Shown: positions 30,901-44,189, numbered from the stretch's first letter. The stretch is 63,751 bases of DNA from Mesostigma viride (GCA_009746045.1 RPFO01000027.1:989638-1053388), one strand, 5' to 3'. Translations and numbers: made by a program. Notes: generated by a model from the letters alone, not told the origin.

Positions 30901-33900
30901 GCAGCTTGGCCCAGTTTGCTACCGGCTGGCACACGTTTTCAGTGAATTTTGGGCTCCAGATTTAAATGCAACGTGCGGTTTGAGGCAGGGGAAAACATGC
31001 GTGGACGATAGGAATTATAGCACCGGCGGGCTTCAAAGTGCCGGACGGCAGGCGGTACCACCATTCCGTGGCAGCTTGGCCCAGTTTGCTACCGGCTGGC
31101 ACACGTTTTCAGTGAATTTTGGGCTCCAGATTTAAATGCAACGTGCGGTTTGAGGCAGGGGAAAACATGCGTGGACGATAGGAATTATAGCACCGGCGGG
31201 CTTCAAAGTGCCGGACGGCAGGCGGTACCACCATTCCGTGGCAGCTTGGCCCAGTTTGCTACCGGCTGGCACACGTTTTCAGTGAATTTTGGGCTCCAGA
31301 TTTAAATGCAACGTGCGGTTTGAGGCAGGGGAAAACATGCGTGGACGATAGGAATTATAGCACCGGCGGGCTTCAAAGTGCCGGACGGCAGGCGGTACCA
31401 CCATTCCGTGGCAGCTTGGCCCAGTTTGCTACCGGCTGGCACACGTTTTCAGTGAATTTTGGGCTCCAGATTTAAATGCAACGTGCGGTTTGAGGCAGGG
31501 GAAAACATGCGTGGACGATAGGAATTATAGCACCGGCGGGCTTCAAAGTGCCGGACGGCAGGCGGTACCACCATTCCGTGGCAGCTTGGCCCAGTTTGCT
31601 ACCGGCTGGCACACGTTTTCAGTGAATTTTGGGCTCCAGATTTAAATGCAACGTGCGGTTTGAGGCAGGGGAAAACATGCGTGGACGATAGGAATTATAG
31701 CACCGGCGGGCTTCAAAGTGCCGGACGGCAGGCGGTACCACCATTCCGTGGCAGCTTGGCCCAGTTTGCTACCGGCTGGCACACGTTTTCAGTGAATTTT
31801 GGGCTCCAGATTTAAATGCAACGTGCGGTTTGAGGCAGGGGAAAACATGCGTGGACGATAGGAATTATAGCACCGGCGGGCTTCAAAGTGCCGGACGGCA
31901 GGCGGTACCACCATTCCGTGGCAGCTTGGCCCAGTTTGCTACCGGCTGGCACACGTTTTCAGTGAATTTTGGGCTCCAGATTTAAATGCAACGTGCGGTT
32001 TGAGGCAGGGGAAAACATGCGTGGACGATAGGAATTATAGCACCGGCGGGCTTCAAAGTGCCGGACGGCAGGCGGTACCACCATTCCGTGGCAGCTTGGC
32101 CCAGTTTGCTACCGGCTGGCACACGTTTTCAGTGAATTTTGGGCTCCAGATTTAAATGCAACGTGCGGTTTGAGGCAGGGGAAAACATGCGTGGACGATA
32201 GGAATTATAGCACCGGCGGGCTTCAAAGTGCCGGACGGCAGGCGGTACCACCATTCCGTGGCAGCTTGGCCCAGTTTGCTACCGGCTGGCACACGTTTTC
32301 AGTGAATTTTGGGCTCCAGATTTAAATGCAACGTGCGGTTTGAGGCAGGGGAAAACATGCGTGGACGATAGGAATTATAGCACCGGCGGGCTTCAAAGTG
32401 CCGGACGGCAGGCGGTACCACCATTCCGTGGCAGCTTGGCCCAGTTTGCTACCGGCTGGCACACGTTTTCAGTGAATTTTGGGCTCCAGATTTAAATGCA
32501 ACGTGCGGTTTGAGGCAGGGGAAAACATGCGTGGACGATAGGAATTATAGCACCGGCGGGCTTCAAAGTGCCGGACGGCAGGCGGTACCACCATTCCGTG
32601 GCAGCTTGGCCCAGTTTGCTACCGGCTGGCACACGTTTTCAGTGAATTTTGGGCTCCAGATTTAAATGCAACGTGCGGTTTGAGGCAGGGGAAAACATGC
32701 GTGGACGATAGGAATTATAGCACCGGCGGGCTTCAAAGTGCCGGACGGCAGGCGGTACCACCATTCCGTGGCAGCTTGGCCCAGTTTGCTACCGGCTGGC
32801 ACACGTTTTCAGTGAATTTTGGGCTCCAGATTTAAATGCAACGTGCGGTTTGAGGCAGGGGAAAACATGCGTGGACGATAGGAATTATAGCACCGGCGGG
32901 CTTCAAAGTGCCGGACGGCAGGCGGTACCACCATTCCGTGGCAGCTTGGCCCAGTTTGCTACCGGCTGGCACACGTTTTCAGTGAATTTTGGGCTCCAGA
33001 TTTAAATGCAACGTGCGGTTTGAGGCAGGGGAAAACATGCGTGGACGATAGGAATTATAGCACCGGCGGGCTTCAAAGTGCCGGACGGCAGGCGGTACCA
33101 CCATTCCGTGGCAGCTTGGCCCAGTTTGCTACCGGCTGGCACACGTTTTCAGTGAATTTTGGGCTCCAGATTTAAATGCAACGTGCGGTTTGAGGCAGGG
33201 GAAAACATGCGTGGACGATAGGAATTATAGCACCGGCGGGCTTCAAAGTGCCGGACGGCAGGCGGTACCACCATTCCGTGGCAGCTTGGCCCAGTTTGCT
33301 ACCGGCTGGCACACGTTTTCAGTGAATTTTGGGCTCCAGATTTAAATGCAACGTGCGGTTTGAGGCAGGGGAAAACATGCGTGGACGATAGGAATTATAG
33401 CACCGGCGGGCTTCAAAGTGCCGGACGGCAGGCGGTACCACCATTCCGTGGCAGCTTGGCCCAGTTTGCTACCGGCTGGCACACGTTTTCAGTGAATTTT
33501 GGGCTCCAGATTTAAATGCAACGTGCGGTTTGAGGCAGGGGAAAACATGCGTGGACGATAGGAATTATAGCACCGGCGGGCTTCAAAGTGCCGGACGGCA
33601 GGCGGTACCACCATTCCGTGGCAGCTTGGCCCAGTTTGCTACCGGCTGGCACACGTTTTCAGTGAATTTTGGGCTCCAGATTTAAATGCAACGTGCGGTT
33701 TGAGGCAGGGGAAAACATGCGTGGACGATAGGAATTATAGCACCGGCGGGCTTCAAAGTGCCGGACGGCAGGCGGTACCACCATTCCGTGGCAGCTTGGC
33801 CCAGTTTGCTACCGGCTGGCACACGTTTTCAGTGAATTTTGGGCTCCAGATTTAAATGCAACGTGCGGTTTGAGGCAGGGGAAAACATGCGTGGACGATA

Positions 33901-35555
33901 GGAATTATAGCACCGGCGGGCTTCAAAGTGCCGGACGGCAGGCGGTACCACCATTCCGTGGCAGCTTGGCCCAGTTTGCTACCGGCTGGCACACGTTTTC
34001 AGTGAATTTTGGGCTCCAGATTTAAATGCAACGTGCGGTTTGAGGCAGGGGAAAACATGCGTGGACGATAGGAATTATAGCACCGGCGGGCTTCAAAGTG
34101 CCGGACGGCAGGCGGTACCACCATTCCGTGGCAGCTTGGCCCAGTTTGCTACCGGCTGGCACACGTTTTCAGTGAATTTTGGGCTCCAGATTTAAATGCA
34201 ACGTGCGGTTTGAGGCAGGGGAAAACATGCGTGGACGATAGGAATTATAGCACCGGCGGGCTTCAAAGTGCCGGACGGCAGGCGGTACCACCATTCCGTG
34301 GCAGCTTGGCCCAGTTTGCTACCGGCTGGCACACGTTTTCAGTGAATTTTGGGCTCCAGATTTAAATGCAACGTGCGGTTTGAGGCAGGGGAAAACATGC
34401 GTGGACGATAGGAATTATAGCACCGGCGGGCTTCAAAGTGCCGGACGGCAGGCGGTACCACCATTCCGTGGCAGCTTGGCCCAGTTTGCTACCGGCTGGC
34501 ACACGTTTTCAGTGAATTTTGGGCTCCAGATTTAAATGCAACGTGCGGTTTGAGGCAGGGGAAAACATGCGTGGACGATAGGAATTATAGCACCGGCGGG
34601 CTTCAAAGTGCCGGACGGCAGGCGGTACCACCATTCCGTGGCAGCTTGGCCCAGTTTGCTACCGGCTGGCACACGTTTTCAGTGAATTTTGGGCTCCAGA
34701 TTTAAATGCAACGTGCGGTTTGAGGCAGGGGAAAACATGCGTGGACGATAGGAATTATAGCACCGGCGGGCTTCAAAGTGCCGGACGGCAGGCGGTACCA
34801 CCATTCCGTGGCAGCTTGGCCCAGTTTGCTACCGGCTGGCACACGTTTTCAGTGAATTTTGGGCTCCAGATTTAAATGCAACGTGCGGTTTGAGGCAGGG
34901 GAAAACATGCGTGGACGATAGGAATTATAGCACCGGCGGGCTTCAAAGTGCCGGACGGCAGGCGGTACCACCATTCCGTGGCAGCTTGGCCCAGTTTGCT
35001 ACCGGCTGGCACACGTTTTCAGTGAATTTTGGGCTCCAGATTTAAATGCAACGTGCGGTTTGAGGCAGGGGAAAACATGCGTGGACGATAGGAATTATAG
35101 CACCGGCGGGCTTCAAAGTGCCGGACGGCAGGCGGTACCACCATTCCGTGGCAGCTTGGCCCAGTTTGCTACCGGCTGGCACACGTTTTCAGTGAATTTT
35201 GGGCTCCAGATTTAAATGCAACGTGCGGTTTGAGGCAGGGGAAAACATGCGTGGACGATAGGAATTATAGCACCGGCGGGCTTCAAAGTGCCGGACGGCA
35301 GGCGGTACCACCATTCCGTGGCAGCTTGGCCCAGTTTGCTACCGGCTGGCACACGTTTTCAGTGAATTTTGGGCTCCAGATTTAAATGCAACGTGCGGTT
35401 TGAGGCAGGGGAAAACATGCGTGGACGATAGGAATTCAAGCACCGGCGGGCTTCACAGTGCCGGACGGCAGGCGGTACCACCATTCCGTGGCAGCTTGGC
35501 CCAGTTTGCTACCGGCTGGCACACGTTTTCAGTGAATTTGGGGCTCCAGATTTAA
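27911..35555. repeat. 170-bp satellite array, left part (45 units)
   Basis: Forty-five head-to-tail units, each 170 bp, phased by ACGTGCGGTTTGAGGCAGGG at 28081, 28251 and so on to 35391. The start of unit 45 falls exactly where a 170-bp period predicts, so there is no net length change. The units I compared are almost identical; unit 1 has GGAAGTATAG and unit 2 GACAACATG. Unit 45 is cut by the TTAA element. Confidence 0.98.
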
Positions 35556-37460
35556 GGGGACTCGCACGTCCAAAAGCCTGAAAAACAGACTTAAGTGAGT
35601 ATCAGTTCCAATGCACATGGGAACCATCTAGTGATGATTGGGTACCATAAATATGATGTTTGGACATTCATACCACCACTTGTTGGGGGTACTACCCCCA
35701 ACCACGCACCGGTGGCGAGCTAAAAATAGAAAAAGACGCTATTTATGAGATATTTCGCCCAAGACAAACCACTTATCCAAATGACCTGCCCATACATTTC
35801 TGCAAAGTTCCCCCACTTTTTTAAAAGCTGGGCTATTTACATGGCCAAAATGGTCACATTTGTTTGAGTTATTAATTTTCCCGCAAAATGGGTACTTTTT
35901 TGAGCCAAAAAAAATAAATCAAATCATTAACACATCAGATTGGGTCATCCATACATTTTAAATTCCACTGAGTGGGGGGAAACACAACCCCAAAGTTTGA
36001 GCTCATTCTGACAAGCGTAGCTCAAGTTATTGATTTTCCTGTGATGCCACCTGGGTAGACGCTAAAAGAGAATTGAGCTAGTGCTGAGCCAAAATGACAT
36101 CTGTTTTGCTACCCTAGACACCCAAAAACATGCCCACTTTGATCACGGAGTGTGAGGAGGATGTCCGGAGCGTCATACGCCCCACCCCTCCATCGGCACA
36201 GCCAGCCTTGTGAGTCTACCCTTAACAACAAGGCTGGTAGGACGACACGCCTGAGCAGCATATGTCATGCCTATCTCAGGCTAATAATGTGTGATTTTGT
36301 GCCAACAACCAAGTTGTTCCACCCAACAACACATTAAAAACCTCTTCCAAAATGCCCAACAAGCCGGACATGTGGAGGACCACACACGCAGTATATAAAG
36401 AGAAAATAAGCTGACTTTTTATCCAGCCAACCTGTGGCTAGCTGCTCTGGTTAGCATGACAAAGGCTATCATTTACTCAGTGGGAAAGGTGAAGAGACCT
36501 TTGGAACAACCTACCTGACGCATGTGCCACCAAAGCATTGTGTCCCGCAAAATGCACACTGCCTCCTTTCTAACAAGCACGAGCCACTTTCTTTAGGAGA
36601 CAGGTGCCAGCTCGTCAGTGTCTGGGGAAAATGATGCCGCTGCTTAGGAAGACCGCGTGAATTTCCTCGAACACAACTGTATATAAAGCAAAAGAAATTT
36701 CAGAGAAGCATGGAAATAAAGCATGACACCTTCCCGACAGGTTGTGGGCCACGCGCTGCAGCAAGCCAGCCACGTCACAGACGAACTTGCTAAAAAACAT
36801 CCAGGAATCCAGCGATGCAGCGCCAGGACCCGCAACTTCATGGCTGCATCTGGCCGGAAAGAAGGCAAAAAGCTTACGCTCCACGAGCTAAGAAAGCAGG
36901 AAAGCGCTATCTTAGGACGTTTAATACAAGAACGTACCATAACGGGCATTTATTCGTGCCCAGGCGCACAAGAAAGGCCACCCTTTCATGGAGAGGTCGG
37001 GCGCGCATCGCGCAGGCCTAATGTTATCTTACCGCAAAATGACGGGAAAGGTAAAGATAGCAGCGGGAATTTTTACGGCTTTAGAAACATCATTAAACTA
37101 GCTTCCATTAGGACCATCAAAACTGGCAACAATCGACAATCACACCTGCAGGCATCAATTATACTTTATTCATCCCGACAGAAATTCAGGCCGGACCCCC
37201 CCTGCCGATGGTAAAGAAAAAGAGCCCGCGACATTATAGATCGCAACTATCCCACCATAAATTAGAATCAGTAATTAATTTTCTCCAAGAATCGAGCATT
37301 TTTTCTGCTTTCCGCGAGCCAGATTTGTCACGTTTCGTCTAAAAGCAGTCGCCATGGCCACTTCCGCAAGGGGTGCGCGCACCGTGCACCCACTTTTCAC
37401 GGTACGGAGGGTACCGCGGAATTTTTTTGGCGCGGAAAAAATTCGCCGCGCCGAGTCCCC
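35556..37460. mobile_element. TTAA-flanked DNA element inside the satellite (1905 bp)
   Basis: It sits exactly at the TTAA of a satellite unit (GATTTAAATGC): TTAA at 35552-35555 and again at 37461-37464. Its ends are inverted GGGGACTCG...CGAGTCCCC. Removing it and one TTAA rejoins a perfect 170-bp unit. The inner right end has a GGCGCGG..CCGCGCC hairpin. No transposase is recognisable; a 163-codon plus-strand frame at 36723-37214 looks non-coding. TTAA duplication points to a non-autonomous piggyBac- or Kolobok-like element. Confidence 0.88.
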
Positions 37461-37464
37461 TTAA

Positions 37465-40400
37465 ATGCAACGTGCGGTTTGAGGCAGGGGAAAACATGCG
37501 TGGACGATAGGAATTATAGCACCGGCGGGCTTCAAAGTGCCGGACGGCAGGCGGTACCACCATTCCGTGGCAGCTTGGCCCAGTTTGCTACCGGCTGGCA
37601 CACGTTTTCAGTGAATTTTGGGCTCCAGATTTAAATGCAACGTGCGGTTTGAGGCAGGGGAAAACATGCGTGGACGATAGGAATTATAGCACCGGCGGGC
37701 TTCAAAGTGCCGGACGGCAGGCGGTACCACCATTCCGTGGCAGCTTGGCCCAGTTTGCTACCGGCTGGCACACGTTTTCAGTGAATTTTGGGCTCCAGAT
37801 TTAAATGCAACGTGCGGTTTGAGGCAGGGGAAAACATGCGTGGACGATAGGAATTATAGCACCGGCGGGCTTCAAAGTGCCGGACGGCAGGCGGTACCAC
37901 CATTCCGTGGCAGCTTGGCCCAGTTTGCTACCGGCTGGCACACGTTTTCAGTGAATTTTGGGCTCCAGATTTAAATGCAACGTGCGGTTTGAGGCAGGGG
38001 AAAACATGCGTGGACGATAGGAATTATAGCACCGGCGGGCTTCAAAGTGCCGGACGGCAGGCGGTACCACCATTCCGTGGCAGCTTGGCCCAGTTTGCTA
38101 CCGGCTGGCACACGTTTTCAGTGAATTTTGGGCTCCAGATTTAAATGCAACGTGCGGTTTGAGGCAGGGGAAAACATGCGTGGACGATAGGAATTATAGC
38201 ACCGGCGGGCTTCAAAGTGCCGGACGGCAGGCGGTACCACCATTCCGTGGCAGCTTGGCCCAGTTTGCTACCGGCTGGCACACGTTTTCAGTGAATTTTG
38301 GGCTCCAGATTTAAATGCAACGTGCGGTTTGAGGCAGGGGAAAACATGCGTGGACGATAGGAATTATAGCACCGGCGGGCTTCAAAGTGCCGGACGGCAG
38401 GCGGTACCACCATTCCGTGGCAGCTTGGCCCAGTTTGCTACCGGCTGGCACACGTTTTCAGTGAATTTTGGGCTCCAGATTTAAATGCAACGTGCGGTTT
38501 GAGGCAGGGGAAAACATGCGTGGACGATAGGAATTATAGCACCGGCGGGCTTCAAAGTGCCGGACGGCAGGCGGTACCACCATTCCGTGGCAGCTTGGCC
38601 CAGTTTGCTACCGGCTGGCACACGTTTTCAGTGAATTTTGGGCTCCAGATTTAAATGCAACGTGCGGTTTGAGGCAGGGGAAAACATGCGTGGACGATAG
38701 GAATTATAGCACCGGCGGGCTTCAAAGTGCCGGACGGCAGGCGGTACCACCATTCCGTGGCAGCTTGGCCCAGTTTGCTACCGGCTGGCACACGTTTTCA
38801 GTGAATTTTGGGCTCCAGATTTAAATGCAACGTGCGGTTTGAGGCAGGGGAAAACATGCGTGGACGATAGGAATTATAGCACCGGCGGGCTTCAAAGTGC
38901 CGGACGGCAGGCGGTACCACCATTCCGTGGCAGCTTGGCCCAGTTTGCTACCGGCTGGCACACGTTTTCAGTGAATTTTGGGCTCCAGATTTAAATGCAA
39001 CGTGCGGTTTGAGGCAGGGGAAAACATGCGTGGACGATAGGAATTATAGCACCGGCGGGCTTCAAAGTGCCGGACGGCAGGCGGTACCACCATTCCGTGG
39101 CAGCTTGGCCCAGTTTGCTACCGGCTGGCACACGTTTTCAGTGAATTTTGGGCTCCAGATTTAAATGCAACGTGCGGTTTGAGGCAGGGGAAAACATGCG
39201 TGGACGATAGGAATTATAGCACCGGCGGGCTTCAAAGTGCCGGACGGCAGGCGGTACCACCATTCCGTGGCAGCTTGGCCCAGTTTGCTACCGGCTGGCA
39301 CACGTTTTCAGTGAATTTTGGGCTCCAGATTTAAATGCAACGTGCGGTTTGAGGCAGGGGAAAACATGCGTGGACGATAGGAATTATAGCACCGGCGGGC
39401 TTCAAAGTGCCGGACGGCAGGCGGTACCACCATTCCGTGGCAGCTTGGCCCAGTTTGCTACCGGCTGGCACACGTTTTCAGTGAATTTTGGGCTCCAGAT
39501 TTAAATGCAACGTGCGGTTTGAGGCAGGGGAAAACATGCGTGGACGATAGGAATTATAGCACCGGCGGGCTTCAAAGTGCCGGACGGCAGGCGGTACCAC
39601 CATTCCGTGGCAGCTTGGCCCAGTTTGCTACCGGCTGGCACACGTTTTCAGTGAATTTTGGGCTCCAGATTTAAATGCAACGTGCGGTTTGAGGCAGGGG
39701 AAAACATGCGTGGACGATAGGAATTATAGCACCGGCGGGCTTCAAAGTGCCGGACGGCAGGCGGTACCACCATTCCGTGGCAGCTTGGCCCAGTTTGCTA
39801 CCGGCTGGCACACGTTTTCAGTGAATTTTGGGCTCCAGATTTAAATGCAACGTGCGGTTTGAGGCAGGGGAAAACATGCGTGGACGATAGGAATTATAGC
39901 ACCGGCGGGCTTCAAAGTGCCGGACGGCAGGCGGTACCACCATTCCGTGGCAGCTTGGCCCAGTTTGCTACCGGCTGGCACACGTTTTCAGTGAATTTTG
40001 GGCTCCAGATTTAAATGCAACGTGCGGTTTGAGGCAGGGGAAAACATGCGTGGACGATAGGAATTATAGCACCGGCGGGCTTCAAAGTGCCGGACGGCAG
40101 GCGGTACCACCATTCCGTGGCAGCTTGGCCCAGTTTGCTACCGGCTGGCACACGTTTTCAGTGAATTTTGGGCTCCAGATTTAAATGCAACGTGCGGTTT
40201 GAGGCAGGGGAAAACATGCGTGGACGATAGGAATTATAGCACCGGCGGGCTTCAAAGTGCCGGACGGCAGGCGGTACCACCATTCCGTGGCAGCTTGGCC
40301 CAGTTTGCTACCGGCTGGCACACGTTTTCAGTGAATTTTGGGCTCCAGATTTAAATGCAACGTGCGGTTTGAGGCAGGGGAAAACATGCGTGGACGATAG

Positions 40401-41978
40401 GAATTATAGCACCGGCGGGCTTCAAAGTGCCGGACGGCAGGCGGTACCACCATTCCGTGGCAGCTTGGCCCAGTTTGCTACCGGCTGGCACACGTTTTCA
40501 GTGAATTTTGGGCTCCAGATTTAAATGCAACGTGCGGTTTGAGGCAGGGGAAAACATGCGTGGACGATAGGAATTATAGCACCGGCGGGCTTCAAAGTGC
40601 CGGACGGCAGGCGGTACCACCATTCCGTGGCAGCTTGGCCCAGTTTGCTACCGGCTGGCACACGTTTTCAGTGAATTTTGGGCTCCAGATTTAAATGCAA
40701 CGTGCGGTTTGAGGCAGGGGAAAACATGCGTGGACGATAGGAATTATAGCACCGGCGGGCTTCAAAGTGCCGGACGGCAGGCGGTACCACCATTCCGTGG
40801 CAGCTTGGCCCAGTTTGCTACCGGCTGGCACACGTTTTCAGTGAATTTTGGGCTCCAGATTTAAATGCAACGTGCGGTTTGAGGCAGGGGAAAACATGCG
40901 TGGACGATAGGAATTATAGCACCGGCGGGCTTCAAAGTGCCGGACGGCAGGCGGTACCACCATTCCGTGGCAGCTTGGCCCAGTTTGCTACCGGCTGGCA
41001 CACGTTTTCAGTGAATTTTGGGCTCCAGATTTAAATGCAACGTGCGGTTTGAGGCAGGGGAAAACATGCGTGGACGATAGGAATTATAGCACCGGCGGGC
41101 TTCAAAGTGCCGGACGGCAGGCGGTACCACCATTCCGTGGCAGCTTGGCCCAGTTTGCTACCGGCTGGCACACGTTTTCAGTGAATTTTGGGCTCCAGAT
41201 TTAAATGCAACGTGCGGTTTGAGGCAGGGGAAAACATGCGTGGACGATAGGAATTATAGCACCGGCGGGCTTCAAAGTGCCGGACGGCAGGCGGTACCAC
41301 CATTCCGTGGCAGCTTGGCCCAGTTTGCTACCGGCTGGCACACGTTTTCAGTGAATTTTGGGCTCCAGATTTAAATGCAACGTGCGGTTTGAGGCAGGGG
41401 AAAACATGCGTGGACGATAGGAATTATAGCACCGGCGGGCTTCAAAGTGCCGGACGGCAGGCGGTACCACCATTCCGTGGCAGCTTGGCCCAGTTTGCTA
41501 CCGGCTGGCACACGTTTTCAGTGAATTTTGGGCTCCAGATTTAAATGCAACGTGCGGTTTGAGGCAGGGGAAAACATGCGTGGACGATAGGAATTATAGC
41601 ACCGGCGGGCTTCAAAGTGCCGGACGGCAGGCGGTACCACCATTCCGTGGCAGCTTGGCCCAGTTTGCTACCGGCTGGCACACGTTTTCAGTGAATTTTG
41701 GGCTCCAGATTTAAATGCAACGTGCGGTTTGAGGCAGGGGAAAACATGCGTGGACGATAGGAATTATAGCACCGGCGGGCTTCAAAGTGCCGGACGGCAG
41801 GCGGTACCACCATTCCGTGGCAGCTTGGCCCAGTTTGCTACCGGCTGGCACACGTTTTCAGTGAATTTTGGGCTCCAGATTTAAATGCAACGTGCGGTTT
41901 GAGGCAGGGGAAAACATGCGTGGACGATAGGAATTCAAGCACCGGCGGGCTTCACAGTGCCGGACGGCAGGCGGTACC
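37465..41978. repeat. 170-bp satellite array, right part (about 26.5 units)
   Basis: It continues in the same phase as the left part (next unit starts at 37470; last unit at 41890, cut at 41978). With the TTAA element removed the two parts form one array of about 71.5 units, 12.2 kb in all. Confidence 0.98.
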
Positions 41979-41989
41979 GCGACCGCAGC

Positions 41990-42058
41990 GCGTTGGGGGG
42001 CTGCCGCCCCCCAAACCCCCCGCGTGGGGGGCTCCGCCCCCCACCCCCCCCCCCCCCT
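41990..42058. repeat. GC-rich hairpins between satellite and PHD gene
   Basis: Two overlapping hairpins of the form GGGGGGCTGCCGCCCCCC and GGGGGGCTCCGCCCCCC, followed by a run of about 16 C. Confidence 0.75.
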
Positions 42059-42082
42059 CGGTGGCTGCCACGCCTGCCCTGA

Positions 42083-43183
42083 TTGTTCATGGACGACCCA
42101 CGACCCCCTTCGCCCAACGGCTCCCCCGCTCCCCGGTTGGCACCTCGGCGGTCCTCTCGGCTTGCGGCCCTTCTTGCGGATGTGGGCGACCCGGCTGCGG
42201 GGGGCTCGGGCGCCCCGGTCTCCCCCTCCTTGGTCTGCGAGGTCTGCCGGAGCGGGCACCGCGGGCACCACATGTTAGTTTGTGATGCTTGCAATTCCGG
42301 GTGGCACTTGCAGTGTCTTACTCCCCGGCTCTACCGGGTCCCGCCGGGCTCCTGGACGTGCCCGCGCTGTTCCCCCCCGCGGGCCCCCGGGCTGCCCTCC
42401 CCGCCGGGTGCTCCGCCCCCCTGCCCCGTGCGCCCCCCTGTCGAGGCCCTCGGGGCGGGCCGTGGCCTGCCCGATGGGGCTGCCGTTGCTCGGGCCCTGG
42501 CGCCCTCGGCCCCGGGGCCCCACCCGTCGCCTGGCCCCGCCGACGGGGGCGCGGCGCTGTCGCCTGAGCTGGGCCCGGCCGACCCCCGGCGGGCCTGGCG
42601 ACCCCGGCCCCCGCCCCCGGCCCCTCGCACCCCGACGCTCTGGCCTCCCTTCCCCGGCCGCGGTTGGCCACCCAGCCGCCACCCCCGTCCTTGCCGCGTG
42701 GGACGGCGGCCCCAGGGCCCACTCGTTCACCTCGTGGCCGCCCTCGCACATTGTCGGCGTGGTGGGCCAAGCCACCTTTTCTTGGGCGTACTGCCCTTTG
42801 TTGCTGGACGCGGTCGGGTTGCAGGCCGCCTTTCCCTCGCTCCCTCGGCCCCCGGCCTTCCTGGCCCTAGTGGCTCGCGTGCGGGCGACATTTCTTTCCG
42901 CCGCCCCCCCGGTGACGGCCTCGACTCTTTGGGGGTATGTCTTGGAAGGATATCACGCCGGCTGCCGGCTGCCGTGGCATCTCCCGGCCGCCCGGCAGGA
43001 AGAGCTGCTTTCCCTGGACGAGCGGGTGGGTCAGGAGGTGGTCGAGTTCGTCACGGCGGTGGCTCGAGACGCTCAGGTCTCGGTGCGGGCGGCCTACCTC
43101 GCGGGCGGCGCCGACCTGGGCCTCATGTCCCCGCGGCAGCTTCGCCTCTTCTTGGACGCCCAGGCCCCGCCTCCCGGCCCGCC
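42083..43183 (+). pseudogene. PHD-finger protein gene, 5' part, split by Element 2
   Basis: The first frame encodes a Pro/Ser/Arg-rich leader, then a complete PHD finger at residues about 50-98 (C-E-V-C ... C-D-A-C-N-S-G-W-H-L-Q-C ... W-T-C-P-R-C, the C4HC3 pattern). PHD fingers bind histone tails, and such fingers also occur in some algal transposon proteins. After a proline-rich stretch the protein-like sequence continues in another frame from about 42670 (HSFTSWPPSHIVGVVG ... LLLDAVGLQAAF ... LGLMSPRQLRLFLDAQ). At least one frameshift in C-rich sequence therefore exists, real or from sequencing. The frame ends where Element 2 begins. Similar GC-rich, Ala/Pro-rich coding sequence resumes beyond Element 2 at 51300. 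Confidence 0.65.
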
Positions 43184-43295
43184 CTAAGCTCGTCTGGATT
43201 TGTACTAGAACACTACTACAAATTGAGATTTTTCAAACTTTGTTATTTAGGGCCTCTCGTAAGTCCAAAGCATGTAGGTTATTGTCCCAACATGT

Positions 43296-43860
43296 TGTGA
43301 CACCGTGACACCGTGACACCGTGACACCGTGACACCGTGACACCATAACGCTAGTATTTTACGATTTTGTATGGTGTCACAAGGTAATGTGGCGCCCATG
43401 GGGTTGCAACAATGATATTACATTGCCCAGAAGCACTGATTAACATGAGGTGACATTGTGACACCGTGACACCGTGACACCGTGACACCGTGACACCGTG
43501 ACACCGTGACACCGTGACACGATGGCACCATAACGCTAGTATTTTACGATTTTGTATGGTGTCACAAGGTAATGTGGCGCCCATGGGGTTGCAACAATGA
43601 TATTACATTGCCCAGAAGCACTGATTAACATGAGGTGACATTGTGACACCGTGACACCGTGACACCGTGACACCGTGACACCGTGACACCGTGACACGAT
43701 GGCACCATAACGCTAGTATTTTACGATTTTGTATGGTGTCACAAGGTAATGTGGCGCCCATGGGGTTGCAACAATGATATTACATTGCCCAGAAGCACTG
43801 ATTAACATGAGGTGACATTGTGACACCGTGACATCGTGACATTGTGACACCGTGACAGCA
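43296..43860. repeat. Left subterminal repeats of Element 2 (GTGACACC arrays, about 177-185-bp period)
   Basis: Three higher-order units, each with 5-8 GTGACACC octamers followed by the same 110-bp segment (CCATAACGCTAGTATT at 43343, 43528 and 43705). The last unit is degenerate. Confidence 0.9.
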
Positions 43861-44068
43861 TGATAGTGACAATATGACACGATAGCACTAGCATTTCATG
43901 ATTTTGTTGTTTAGTGCCACAAAGTATTAAAGCAACATTAATGTATTATGCAACCATGTATAAATAAAAGAAAATTTATGAATATGATGGATGACCAATA
44001 ATCCCTATTACATGGCCTAGCAAACTTGCATCTGCCAACTGTGTCTCTCTGCCTCTTTAATATCAAAT

Positions 44069-44176
44069 TAATTAATTAATTAATTAATAGACACGTGACT
44101 GCGTCGCGTGAGCATAAGTCCTCAGTGGGAGCGGAACATGGGATGGAATGGATGGTATAAGCTATCTAGGTCCTAG
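44069..44176 (-). mobile_element. 108-bp LINE family B 3' end, 12-bp target duplication
   Basis: Only the TTAA tail, hairpin and untranslated region are present. TTAATATCAAAT flanks it at 44057-44068 and 44177-44188. Confidence 0.9.
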
Positions 44177-44189
44177 TTAATATCAAATG

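Noticed and set aside
36723-37214. 163-codon plus-strand frame in the TTAA element
   Set aside because: No domain, low protein character, and overlapping antisense frames of similar length. A transposase would be much longer.
27911-41978. CRISPR-like array
   Set aside because: The units are 170 bp and directly adjacent with no variable spacers; this is a satellite in eukaryotic DNA.
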